Part shown: piece after piece, positions 8,371 through 16,100 of the stretch
Numbering within the stretch: the first letter of the stretch is position 1
How the letters are laid out: each line of letters begins with the position of its first letter
Assembly: GCA_934532985.1 (NCBI GenBank)
Contig: CAKTAV010000001.1
Span: 186,001 to 250,000, forward strand
Direction: 5' to 3'
DNA from: an uncultured Butyricicoccus sp.
GTDB taxonomy: Bacteria > Bacillota > Clostridia > Oscillospirales > Butyricicoccaceae
DNA: 64,000 nt
The notes under the pieces: generated by a model
Seen by the model: only the letters and a program-made list of their open reading frames with translations
Told to the model about the DNA's origin: nothing
Databases searched by the model: none
Position numbers and translations under genes: made by a program

Positions 8371-8448
8371 AGTGTCAACACGGCTCAGCCGCTTCATGGT
8401 CTTGCTCCTTCACGCCACAACCGCTTCGCTGGGTTGCGTCGCGATATA
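8335..8448 (+). repeat. Repeat module R1, copy 1 (overlaps the lipid kinase 3' end)
   Basis: About 114 bp, starting GTCGCTGCGACGCACTGCG and ending GGGTTGCGTCGCGATATA. Short terminal inverted repeats GCGACGCA/TGCGTCGC are present. Other copies lie at 25344-25456 (opposite orientation), 48271-48382 (opposite) and 62967-63080 (same). A boundary motif follows at 8453-8476. Confidence 0.85.
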
Positions 8449-8544
8449 CCGTAAGATTTTCTCTGAACGCTGACAGATAGCAAGAGAATGGATTAGCCAC
8501 TCCATATTCTCATCCTTTCACGTTACTATCATTCCCCACACACA

Positions 8545-8573
8545 TTGACCAGCAATAAATCCTCGATTATAAT
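8545..8573 (+). promoter_or_regulatory. Near-consensus promoter of a candidate small RNA
   Basis: TTGACC, exactly 17 bp, TATAAT. No open reading frame follows, but a strong terminator lies about 100 bp downstream. Confidence 0.7.
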
Positions 8574-8579
8574 AAAAAT

Positions 8580-8686
8580 GTGGAAACCAGACGGTTGCCA
8601 CAACATAATTGGTCTACCATTTTGTAGGGATTTTTCCTACAGAAGTGAGCCTATCTGTTCGCGGCAGACGGCTCACTTTTTCTTTT
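8580..8686 (+). ncRNA. Candidate small RNA, ~107 nt
   Basis: Defined by the near-consensus promoter at 8545-8573 and an intrinsic terminator (AGTGAGCC/GGCTCACT with an inner CTG/CAG stem, then TTTTTCTTTT) ending near 8686. A second small hairpin, TGTAGG/CCTACA, precedes the terminator. No start codon with a ribosome site lies inside. It converges on a 35-codon hydrophobic ORF of the minus strand whose stop codon is inside the terminator stem, which suggests an antisense RNA. It matches no RNA family that I recognise. Confidence 0.5.
8644..8686 (+). terminator. Intrinsic terminator of the candidate small RNA
   Basis: Eight-base perfect stem AGTGAGCC/GGCTCACT followed by a T-rich tail. Confidence 0.8.
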
Positions 8687-8780
8687 GCGTCTGATTTTTG
8701 CAGTATGCATAGATCGCAAACACAAAGCCTGCAATACTGCAAACGCTTCCAGCAATAGATAAAGCAGTAATATGTATCAC
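8673..8780 (-). CDS. Tiny hydrophobic peptide with basic tail (candidate type I toxin)
   Basis: Thirty-five codons from a GTG. There is one predicted membrane helix (ITALSIAGSVCSIAGFVFAI) and a charged end CKNQTQKKK, the layout of small membrane toxins such as TxpA or BsrG. The ribosome site is weak: GGAGG lies further up, in front of a four-codon ATG ORF that ends before the GTG, so expression may depend on coupling. It converges with the small RNA at 8580-8686, whose terminator contains the stop codon. No homolog is recognised; the existence of the peptide is inferred. Confidence 0.3.
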   Translation of the reverse strand: MIHITALSIAGSVCSIAGFVFAIYAYCKNQTQKKK

Positions 8781-8957
8781 CCCATACGCAAATTTCCTAC
8801 GAGAGCTGCATACACGCCTCCATTCCGCTCCCACGGGATGACAGGCAACCGTCTTTTTCGTCCCGACCTACAAACTGGCTAAAACTTAGTCGAAGATCGG
8901 TAGTTCCCATACAAATATTGTAAATTGATTTTCTCACTATGCCAAGCAATCCCTCCA

Positions 8958-8992
8958 CAAAAACAGCCACGGAACCGTGTTCCGTGGCTGTT
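8958..8992 (-). terminator. Terminator of the EF-G-like gene
   Basis: Thirteen-base arms AACAGCCACGGAA/TTCCGTGGCTGTT; the minus strand continues with TTTTTG. Confidence 0.85.
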
Positions 8993-9005
8993 TCCATATC
9001 CTATC

Positions 9006-11078
9006 TTATTCCTTATTTGCCTCGCTGTTCGCGATAACCTGCTCCTGTACCTGCGGCGGAGCGTCGTCATAGCGCTCAAACTGCGATACAAACGAGCCAC
9101 GACCCTGCGTCATCGAACGCAGCGTAATCGCATAGTCGCTGATCTCTGCCATCGGCACTTCAGCCAGAATTTCCTGTCCGTCATCCGTCGGGTTCATGCC
9201 CATGATGCGTCCGCGGCGCTTATTGATATCGCCGATGACGTCACCCATGTACGAATCCGGAATGTAAACCTTCATCGAGCAGATCGGCTCCATGATAACC
9301 GGGCTGGCCTGCGGAATACCCGCCTTATACGCCAGCTTGGCTGCCATCTTAAACGAAAGCTCGTTGGAGTCTACGTCATGATACGAGCCGTCCAGCAGGG
9401 TTGCCTTCAGGCCGACCATCGGATAACCCGCCAGAACGCCGTGCTCCATCGCCTCGATGATACCCTTTTCAACTGCCGGATGGAAGTTCTTCGGTACCGA
9501 ACCGCCGAAGATCTTTTCCTCAAACAGGAAGTCGCCCTCGGCATACGGTGCAAACTCCATCTTGACGTGACCATACTGGCCATGTCCGCCGGACTGCTTC
9601 TTATGCTTACCTTCTACAGTAACCGACTTGCGGATCTTTTCACGATACGGAACGATCGGCTGCGACAGCTCGACCTCGACGCCAAAGCGGTTCTTCAGCT
9701 TGGAGCAGATGACATCCAGATGGATATCACCCGCGCCGCTCAGAATGCTCTGATGCGTCTCATTGTTGATAGTAAACGAGAACGTCGGATCCTCGTCCGC
9801 CAGACGATGCAAACCAGCAGCAACCTTTTCCTCGTTGCCTTTGGTCTTCGGCTGAATGGCCTGCGAATAGCACGGCGTCGGGAATACAATCGGGTCCAGA
9901 TTGACCGCACGAACCGTCATCGACAGCGTGTCGTTGGTCTTGGTCGTCGCCAGCTTGGAAACCGCGCCGATATCGCCACAGGTAACTTCCTTTACTTCGG
10001 TCATCTTCTTGCCGCAAACGGTATAGATATGACCGATCTTCTCCTGCGCATCCATGCGGTGATTTAGCAGCGTCATGTCCGCCTTGACCGAACCGGCCAC
10101 TACCTTAAAGTAGCTAAAGCGGCCATACTGATCCGCCGTCGTCTTAAAGACAAACGCACAAGTCGTGCCGTTCGGGTTACACGGAATTTCAATCAGGTCG
10201 TCGTCGGTCTCAACCACTTCCACTGCGCCCTGATCCGGGGACGGCATATAATCACAAATCGCCTGCAATGTAGTGTACGAGCCGATACCCGTTGCCGCTG
10301 TACCGCAGCAGACCGGGATAATCAGGCGCTGGAGCGCGCCCTCACGCAGACCCGCAATCAGCTCTTCGTCGCTGAACTCTTCGCCGGCGAAGTAGCGATC
10401 CATCAGATCCTCCGACAGCTCGGCGATGTTTTCGCACAGCGCGGTACGAACCTGATCGACACGCGGCATCATCTCTTCCGGAATCGGAATCTCGACGCGT
10501 TGGTTGCCTTCCATCTTGTAGGCCTTGCGGACCACGCAGTCTACGATACCGACGGTCTCACGGTTGCCCTCGAAAATCGGAATGATAATCGGCGCAACTT
10601 CCATGCCGAACATCTTCTGCAGCTTGTGCAGAGAGTCGCGGAAATCCGAATTTTCCTCATCAATCTTGGAAATATAGAACATACACGGCTTGCCGGCGTT
10701 CTCCAGACGCTTCCACGCCTTTTCCGTGCCAACACTCGGGCCAGACTTACCCGGTACGACAATCAGACCGGACTCACACACGCGCAGTGCACTGAGAACC
10801 TCTCCCTCAAAATCAAAGAAGCCCGGGGTGTCCAGCAGGTTAATCTTACAGCCGCCAAATTCAATCGGTGCGATCGCAGTGGAAATAGAGAACTTTCTGC
10901 GAATCTCTTCCGGATCGGAATCACACACGGTATTTCCGTCTGCAATCTTTCCCAGTCGATCGGTGCCGCCGGTCAGATACAGCATATGCTCGATCATTGA
11001 GGTTTTGCCGTCTCCGCCATGACCCATGACGCAAATATTGCGAATTTTATCAACAGAATAGGTGTTCAACAGTTCCAC
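9006..11078 (-). CDS. Elongation factor G-like translational GTPase
   Basis: Five-domain EF-G homolog of 690 residues. The GTPase domain has P-loop GHGGDGKTS and G3 DTPGFFDF; the usual NKxD G4 motif is replaced by SKID. Later parts follow EF-G: domain II around CAFVFKTTADQYGRFSYFKV, domain IV around GGHGQYGHVKMEF, and domain V with RRGRIMGMNPTDDGQEI. This is the second, EF-G-II-like paralogue common in Clostridia; its role in translocation or recycling is not established. The start is uncertain: GTG at 11078 is almost on top of AAGGAG, and TTG at 11069 has better spacing. A single-gene unit with its own promoter and terminator. Confidence 0.88.
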   Translation of the reverse strand: MELLNTYSVDKIRNICVMGHGGDGKTSMIEHMLYLTGGTDRLGKIADGNTVCDSDPEEIRRKFSISTAIAPIEFGGCKINLLDTPGFFDFEGEVLSALRVCESGLIVVPGKSGPSVGTEKAWKRLENAGKPCMFYISKIDEENSDFRDSLHKLQKMFGMEVAPIIIPIFEGNRETVGIVDCVVRKAYKMEGNQRVEIPIPEEMMPRVDQVRTALCENIAELSEDLMDRYFAGEEFSDEELIAGLREGALQRLIIPVCCGTAATGIGSYTTLQAICDYMPSPDQGAVEVVETDDDLIEIPCNPNGTTCAFVFKTTADQYGRFSYFKVVAGSVKADMTLLNHRMDAQEKIGHIYTVCGKKMTEVKEVTCGDIGAVSKLATTKTNDTLSMTVRAVNLDPIVFPTPCYSQAIQPKTKGNEEKVAAGLHRLADEDPTFSFTINNETHQSILSGAGDIHLDVICSKLKNRFGVEVELSQPIVPYREKIRKSVTVEGKHKKQSGGHGQYGHVKMEFAPYAEGDFLFEEKIFGGSVPKNFHPAVEKGIIEAMEHGVLAGYPMVGLKATLLDGSYHDVDSNELSFKMAAKLAYKAGIPQASPVIMEPICSMKVYIPDSYMGDVIGDINKRRGRIMGMNPTDDGQEILAEVPMAEISDYAITLRSMTQGRGSFVSQFERYDDAPPQVQEQVIANSEANKE

Positions 11079-11142
11079 TCTCCTTAGAAATCACTTGGGT
11101 AAATTCAAGGGATGCATCATTGGCGTATCCCTCATGTTCGTA

Positions 11143-11171
11143 ATTATATACTATTCTACGTTCTATTGCAA
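11143..11171 (-). promoter_or_regulatory. Promoter of the EF-G-like gene
   Basis: Minus strand TTGCAA, 17 bp, TATAAT. It leaves a 5' leader of about 60 nt. Confidence 0.65.
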
Positions 11172-11287
11172 ACTAAATTTTGTGACTTTTTTCTAAACTT
11201 TATTTTTTGTTTTGATTTTTTGCACAATTTCATTGCAAATCATTTGCTTTTCTTTGCTTTTTCTCCCTTTTTAGTCTTTTTTCTTGT

Positions 11288-11337
11288 AACAAAAAATATA
11301 ACCGGCGGTGTTCTTTTTATCAGAATCACCGCCGGTT
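11288..11337 (-). terminator. Terminator of the rlmB/pseudo-ATPase unit
   Basis: ACCGGCGGTG/CACCGCCGGT arms around an 18-nt loop; the minus strand continues with TATATTTTTTG. Confidence 0.75.
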
Positions 11338-11357
11338 TCGTGGATTAGTATCCAAAA

Positions 11358-14300
11358 TCAGCCTTTTTTTGTTTCGTTTTCCATATAGTAGATCGGGACA
11401 AGCCACAGCAACGCATACAGCAGCATCCGGATCGGAGATGCGCTCAGCGGCGCAAACACAAAGCTCAGGTATGCCACCAGCAGCATACCCAGCGCGGCCG
11501 CCGCCGTGCCCAAAAGCACGCCTGCCGCACTCAGTCGACCGAGCAGACACGCCGCATCCATGCAGTCCGCGAAGGCCCCTGCGTTATCGCGCGTCAGCAC
11601 CGCCAGGAGCGTACCGTCCTCCGCCGGTTCCGTCCGCTCTGCCAGCTGAATCATACCCGGCTGAACGCCAAACAGATCCGCCAGCTGCTCCGCCGACAGC
11701 GGGCAGTCCTTCGCCTCAACCAGCACACCCGTCTGATGCTCTGCCAGCCCCTGCATCGCCGCATATACCGCGTTTGTGATGGAATAGGTAAGCTCAAATA
11801 CCGCCTGCGTCGTACCGTCTACCGCCAGAAACAGGCTTCCATTTTCGTTGGGCAGCGAGGGAATCGGAATCTTCTGCTCCTGCATACACGCCGCCGTACC
11901 CAGAACAACATCCTTGCCCTGCACCTGACCGCGGCGGCCGCCGTTATCATACTGTACAATGCTCTCCGCCTGCAGCGGCTCGCCATATCGCTGCCGCAGC
12001 GCTTCCGCCAGCACCTTGCCGATCGCCGTGTCCAGCTGCACTGCCGCCGCATAGGCCAGCGCCTCTTCCTCGTTCAGGTCGCCGCGCAGATCGATATAGT
12101 CATCCAATCGAATGGAACCCGCCGGGAACAAATCCTCCTCCGTCAGGCGAATCTGCAGGGCGTCTGCCATACGGATGGACGCCGCCACGCCCGCCAAAGC
12201 CGCGCTATCCTTACTCAGTCGCTGCGTCGTGCCGCGGCACGCCAGTCCGACTGCCAGCAGCAAGCCAAGCTGGCATGCTACCGCCAGCATCGCGGAAAAC
12301 GCAAACAGAAAACGTCCGCTATCCCGCGTCGCCGCCACGACAATCAGTGACAGTACCAGTGCCACCGCCATCACAACCGGCGTATACAGCCGCTCCACGC
12401 GGCTGTTCCACGCGTCATATGCCGCCGCACGGACAAATTCCTGCGCGTCCTCCAGCGGACGCTTTTCCAAATATGCCACTTCATCTGTGTGCAGATACAC
12501 ACCGGTCAGCGTGGTATGATCCGCCGCCATGCGATAGGTATTCCGGCTCGCCGTCGCCTGCGCCATGCGCGCACGCATCAGCACAAACAGCGCTGCCAGC
12601 GCAATACTCGGATAGGTCAGCTCTCCCGTGGGGTGCACAATCTGCACCGCGCTATGTACCATCGTCAGCACCATCGTCAGCGTCACCAGTGTGCTGAAAT
12701 TCGCCTTTCGGCGAACCAGCGACCGCAGGCCATCCCAAAGCATATCGCCGCCAAACAGCATTCCAAGCGCGGTCAAACCGATCAGCACGCTAAAGTACAC
12801 CTCCGGATGGTAGGAGTAGCTCAACACGTTTGGGAAAGGCAGGTTCATGGTCGCCGATGCCGACAGAATAATTGCAATCAGCGAGAGAATGCCAACCCCA
12901 ATAGAGCGCCGTCCCAGCGACCGTACGCGGCGATTCCAGCGCTGATAGCCTTCTTTGGCATTACTCGGCACCATGCTCTCTTTTTGCTTATCTTTCTTTT
13001 TTTCCCGCGCCGGTTGCTCTTCCGGAATCTCCTGTTTCGGTGGTTCCGATGTTGTTTCCGGCTGTGCGGCTGGATCCTGCGCCGTCAGAATTTCTCCCCT
13101 CGCAGGAGAACGTGTTATGCTTCCCCGTATCCCCCGGGGGCCATCCTCGTCGCCGCCATCTTCCGATGACTCCGCATGAGCGGAGGCAGGCGACGATGCC
13201 GGATTCTGTGGAGCAGTTTCCTTCGGCGCACTCCGCACCGTCACCGGCGGCTTCTTCCAGTTTTTCTGATACAGCTGCTGCAAGTGGCGAATCTCGCTGA
13301 GCAGCACCGGCTCATTGCCATGACGTTCCACCACCGGAGCAATCTCTGCGATTTCTTCAATCGACATATGCAGCCACTTCGGCTCAGGGAATTCCCTCAC
13401 CGTGTAGTGCGTAATCTCTACCTTCTTCGGCTTCGCCCAGACCGCCGGTTCCTGTACCGGCTTTGGCTTCTTTGCCGCCAGATCCACATAGACATACTGT
13501 GTCTTTGTACGCTTGTCATCCTCGACCTCTTCGCTCTTGCGCATGGTCTCCTGTACGCGCTCTTCCGTGCCGTTCTCACGCATCAGCTCTTCAAAGCTGA
13601 CCTTCGGCTCGTTCGTCGGGGCGTTCTGCTCCATAAACGCGCGGAATTCCTCTTCACTGATCGTCGGCGGTTCCGGCTCATACTGCGGTTTCGTCGGCTC
13701 CGATGCCGGCTCTACCGGTGCCGATGCAGCCTCTTCCAGCGCAGTCGACTCGCTCTGCTCCGCAGCAGCTTCCGGCTCGGTATCCGGTCGCTCTTCTGCG
13801 GCTTCCTCGGTCGCGTCCTCCGTCCATTCGGGATCTGTCTCTTCATGGAGAGCCGGTTCTATCGGCGGTTGTTCTTCACCCTGCGGCTCCTCCGGCTGCG
13901 GTACATCCGGCGCCAGCCAGCGATCCCAGAAGTGTCCGCCGCTCTTGCGGCCCTGGAAGCTGTCGTCCTCCGGCTTTTCCTCCGGCAGGTCGATATCCTC
14001 TTCGTCAATCGGACGGAACAAGCGGGAAAGCAGACCGTTTTTCGGCTGCTTTTCTTCCTCTGCTGCGGTTTCTTCTGCCGGTTCCGTTGGCTCGATCAGT
14101 TCGCCATCCTCGTCCAGCTCCGGCTCCTCCGGTGTTTCCCAGCTGTCCCAGAAATGCTTATGCTCCTTCGTCCGTCCGAAATGCGGCGTTTCATACTTTG
14201 GCTTCCATGCATCCGCCGCCAGCATCTGCTTGCGCGTTTCGTCGTCGAGATCGTTCTCGTCTTCGGATTCTTCCTCCGGCTCAGTCTCGTCGGTTCCCTC

Positions 14301-15017
14301 TGGTTCTTCGAACGCTTCTTCGTCCCACTCGTCGAATTCTTCTTCCACTTCGCCGATGGGCTCTTCGGATATCTCTTCGTCCGGTTGTTCTTCCGTCGGG
14401 GTCAGCAGCTGCGTTTCTTCCTCATCCTGTGCTCGATCCAGCAGCTGCGTTTCCTCGCCGTCAAATCGAATGGTATATTCCATTTCCTCCGCGTCGCCGA
14501 CTTGTTCCTCTGTCGATACCGGCAGCTCCTCTGCCTTCTCCGGTTGCTCATCCGGCAGCGCTTCGGTCATTTCCTGCTCCGCCTGTTCTTCCGGCTCGTC
14601 CTCCTGCGCTTCCAGCTCCTCTACCGTGACGCTGTCCTCTTCTGGCTCCTGCCACGGATCCTCTGCGCCGGAAATCACAAATTCTGCATCCTCCGGCATA
14701 TCCGACTCCTGCATGTCCTCCGTCGGTTCTTCCATCGGCTCTGCTTCCGGCACAGTATGCGTATTCTCCGGCTCCATCGGCTGCGACGGTTCCGTTTCTC
14801 CGGTATCGTTTTCTACCTGTTTGGTCGCCGTTCCCGCCGGTTCCGGATACGCAACCGGACCGATCGGTCGATAGACCTGCTCCGGCGCCGGCTGTGCCTT
14901 TGGCGGTAAAGTGGTTCCCTTGACCTCCTGCAGAATGGATTCCAGCTCAAACGCCGATTCATGTCCGCTCAGGTTTCCGATCATATCTTTGAATTGTGTC
15001 AAATCCAGTTCATCCAT
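11358..15017 (-). CDS. Degenerate P1B-type ATPase-like membrane protein with long acidic N-terminal region
   Basis: 1219 residues. Residues 1-690 are disordered, very rich in E, D and P, and carry two copies of an HFWD(S/R)W motif (about 288-293 and 362-367). Residues 700-1212 follow the order of a heavy-metal P-type ATPase: helix pairs (705-760), WDGLRSLVRRKANFSTLV, a shortened actuator region, RLYTPVVMAVALVLSLIVV, ML..ACQLGLLLAVGLA where CPC is expected, a nucleotide-domain-like part (VQGKDVVLGTAACMQEQ), and final helices. The phosphorylation motif DKTGT, TGES and GDGxND are all missing, so it cannot work as a pump. The start is the ATG after AGGAGG; that site overlaps the rlmB stop codon. 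Function is unknown. Confidence 0.8.
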   Translation of the reverse strand: MDELDLTQFKDMIGNLSGHESAFELESILQEVKGTTLPPKAQPAPEQVYRPIGPVAYPEPAGTATKQVENDTGETEPSQPMEPENTHTVPEAEPMEEPTEDMQESDMPEDAEFVISGAEDPWQEPEEDSVTVEELEAQEDEPEEQAEQEMTEALPDEQPEKAEELPVSTEEQVGDAEEMEYTIRFDGEETQLLDRAQDEEETQLLTPTEEQPDEEISEEPIGEVEEEFDEWDEEAFEEPEGTDETEPEEESEDENDLDDETRKQMLAADAWKPKYETPHFGRTKEHKHFWDSWETPEEPELDEDGELIEPTEPAEETAAEEEKQPKNGLLSRLFRPIDEEDIDLPEEKPEDDSFQGRKSGGHFWDRWLAPDVPQPEEPQGEEQPPIEPALHEETDPEWTEDATEEAAEERPDTEPEAAAEQSESTALEEAASAPVEPASEPTKPQYEPEPPTISEEEFRAFMEQNAPTNEPKVSFEELMRENGTEERVQETMRKSEEVEDDKRTKTQYVYVDLAAKKPKPVQEPAVWAKPKKVEITHYTVREFPEPKWLHMSIEEIAEIAPVVERHGNEPVLLSEIRHLQQLYQKNWKKPPVTVRSAPKETAPQNPASSPASAHAESSEDGGDEDGPRGIRGSITRSPARGEILTAQDPAAQPETTSEPPKQEIPEEQPAREKKKDKQKESMVPSNAKEGYQRWNRRVRSLGRRSIGVGILSLIAIILSASATMNLPFPNVLSYSYHPEVYFSVLIGLTALGMLFGGDMLWDGLRSLVRRKANFSTLVTLTMVLTMVHSAVQIVHPTGELTYPSIALAALFVLMRARMAQATASRNTYRMAADHTTLTGVYLHTDEVAYLEKRPLEDAQEFVRAAAYDAWNSRVERLYTPVVMAVALVLSLIVVAATRDSGRFLFAFSAMLAVACQLGLLLAVGLACRGTTQRLSKDSAALAGVAASIRMADALQIRLTEEDLFPAGSIRLDDYIDLRGDLNEEEALAYAAAVQLDTAIGKVLAEALRQRYGEPLQAESIVQYDNGGRRGQVQGKDVVLGTAACMQEQKIPIPSLPNENGSLFLAVDGTTQAVFELTYSITNAVYAAMQGLAEHQTGVLVEAKDCPLSAEQLADLFGVQPGMIQLAERTEPAEDGTLLAVLTRDNAGAFADCMDAACLLGRLSAAGVLLGTAAAALGMLLVAYLSFVFAPLSASPIRMLLYALLWLVPIYYMENETKKG

Positions 15018-15022
15018 GGTAT

Positions 15023-15826
15023 TTATCCCTCCTGTGCCCGCTGACGCACCGCCTCATACAGCATCACTGCCGCCGCCGCGGATGCGTTAAGCGAATTCAC
15101 CTTGCCCTTCATTGGGATACTGACAATAAAATCGCACTTATCGCGCACAATGCGGCTGATGCCGTCGCCCTCTGAGCCGATGACAATCGCGCAGGAATCG
15201 GCGAAGTCCGCATCATACAGATTTTTATCTCCGCCGGCATCCGCGCCAAAGACCCAAACGCCATGCTCCTTGAGCGTATCAATCGCCGCCGCCAAATTGG
15301 TGACACGCGCCACGCCAATGTGCTCCACCGCACCGGCAGACGCCTTTGCCGCCGTCGCCGTCAGGCCAACCGAGCGGCGCTTTGGAATGACCACGCCGTG
15401 TGCGCCCGCCGTCTCCGCCGAGCGAATGACCGCGCCCAAATTGTGCGGATCGGTCAGGCCGTCACAGATCAAAATCAGAGGCTTTTCTCCGCGTTCCTCC
15501 GCCGTGTGCAAAATATCCTCCAGCGAGACATATTCATGGGCTGCCGCCTGCGCAATCACACCCTGATGCACGCCGGTTTCACTCATCGCATCCAGCTTGC
15601 GGCGGTCGCACTCGACAACAACCGCGCCCGATGCCTTTGCCATTGCTACAATATCCGCCATTCGTCCGGATACATCCGCGGACAGGAATAGCTTGTCCAC
15701 CGTCTTACCGGCGCGCAGCAGCTCCATAACGGCGTTGCGTCCTTCATACAGCATCAGATCTGTGCTCTCCGTGTTCGTGCGCGGACGGCTGCCATTGCGG
15801 TGATGATTCTTCTTCTTCGGATTCAT
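15023..15826 (-). CDS. rlmB: 23S rRNA (guanosine-2'-O-)-methyltransferase, RlmB/SpoU family
   Basis: SAM-dependent 2'-O-ribose methyltransferase of the SPOUT fold. An N-terminal substrate-binding domain begins MLYEGRNAVMELLRAG. The catalytic domain has motif 1 ICDGLTDPHNLGAVIRSAET, motif 2 IVIGSEGDGIS and motif 3 IPMKGKVNSLNASAAAAV, which builds the deep knot that binds SAM. Length 267. The start at 15826 (MNPKK) follows TGGGGA; an ATG five codons upstream has no spacing for a ribosome site. The basic N-terminal tail is usual. It is followed after 5 bp by the degenerate P-type ATPase gene, with which it must share a transcript. Confidence 0.93.
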   Translation of the reverse strand: MNPKKKNHHRNGSRPRTNTESTDLMLYEGRNAVMELLRAGKTVDKLFLSADVSGRMADIVAMAKASGAVVVECDRRKLDAMSETGVHQGVIAQAAAHEYVSLEDILHTAEERGEKPLILICDGLTDPHNLGAVIRSAETAGAHGVVIPKRRSVGLTATAAKASAGAVEHIGVARVTNLAAAIDTLKEHGVWVFGADAGGDKNLYDADFADSCAIVIGSEGDGISRIVRDKCDFIVSIPMKGKVNSLNASAAAAVMLYEAVRQRAQEG

Positions 15827-15861
15827 TCGATCAATCCCCATTTTTTCAGATAGTTATTATT

Positions 15862-15870
15862 AGTATAGCA
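15862..15870 (-). promoter_or_regulatory. Extended -10 promoter of rlmB
   Basis: The minus strand reads TGCTATACT; the -35 region (TGTTCG) is weak. Confidence 0.4.
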
Positions 15871-15930
15871 TAAAAAAAGTCAGGCGAACAGAAAAAGCGG
15901 GAAATTTATCGGTTTGGAGTGGCACGGTCG

Positions 15931-15977
15931 CTAATTTGGAATTTGAAAATGGTGAGATTTCCTCGGAGAATAGACAG
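15931..15977 (+). repeat. Repeat fragment with boundary motif
   Basis: Holds TAATTTGGAATTTGAAAA followed by AGATTTCCTCGGAGAATAGACAG. The same pieces occur next to each other at 51394-51454 and, rearranged, near 55340-55398. The remainder of the rlmB/DUF4015 gap shows no gene. Confidence 0.6.
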
Positions 15978-16064
15978 AAAACAGGATAGAACTTGTAGGT
16001 TTTAATCCCCTCAGAATTTGCTTTGCAAATTCATCCCAACCGTCCATTCTCAATAAAAATCTTA

Positions 16065-16096
16065 CAAAAAACCGAGACAGCCTTGCCGTCTCGGTC
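16065..16096 (-). terminator. Terminator of the rnf/DUF4015 transcript
   Basis: ACCGAGAC/GTCTCGGT stem; the minus strand continues with TTTTTTG. Confidence 0.8.
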
Positions 16097-16100
16097 CTTC

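Noticed and set aside
8335..8476. Insertion sequence remnant
   Set aside because: No transposase fragment and no long terminal repeats; treated as a non-coding repeat module.
8797..8997. 66-codon minus-strand ORF between the tiny peptide and the EF-G-like gene
   Set aside because: It begins inside the EF-G terminator hairpin, has no ribosome site and has no recognisable features.
13176..14909. 577-codon open frame rich in Arg and Leu on the plus strand
   Set aside because: Opposite the acidic E/D-rich coding region; GAA/GAG codons read backwards give L/F/S/R-rich frames.
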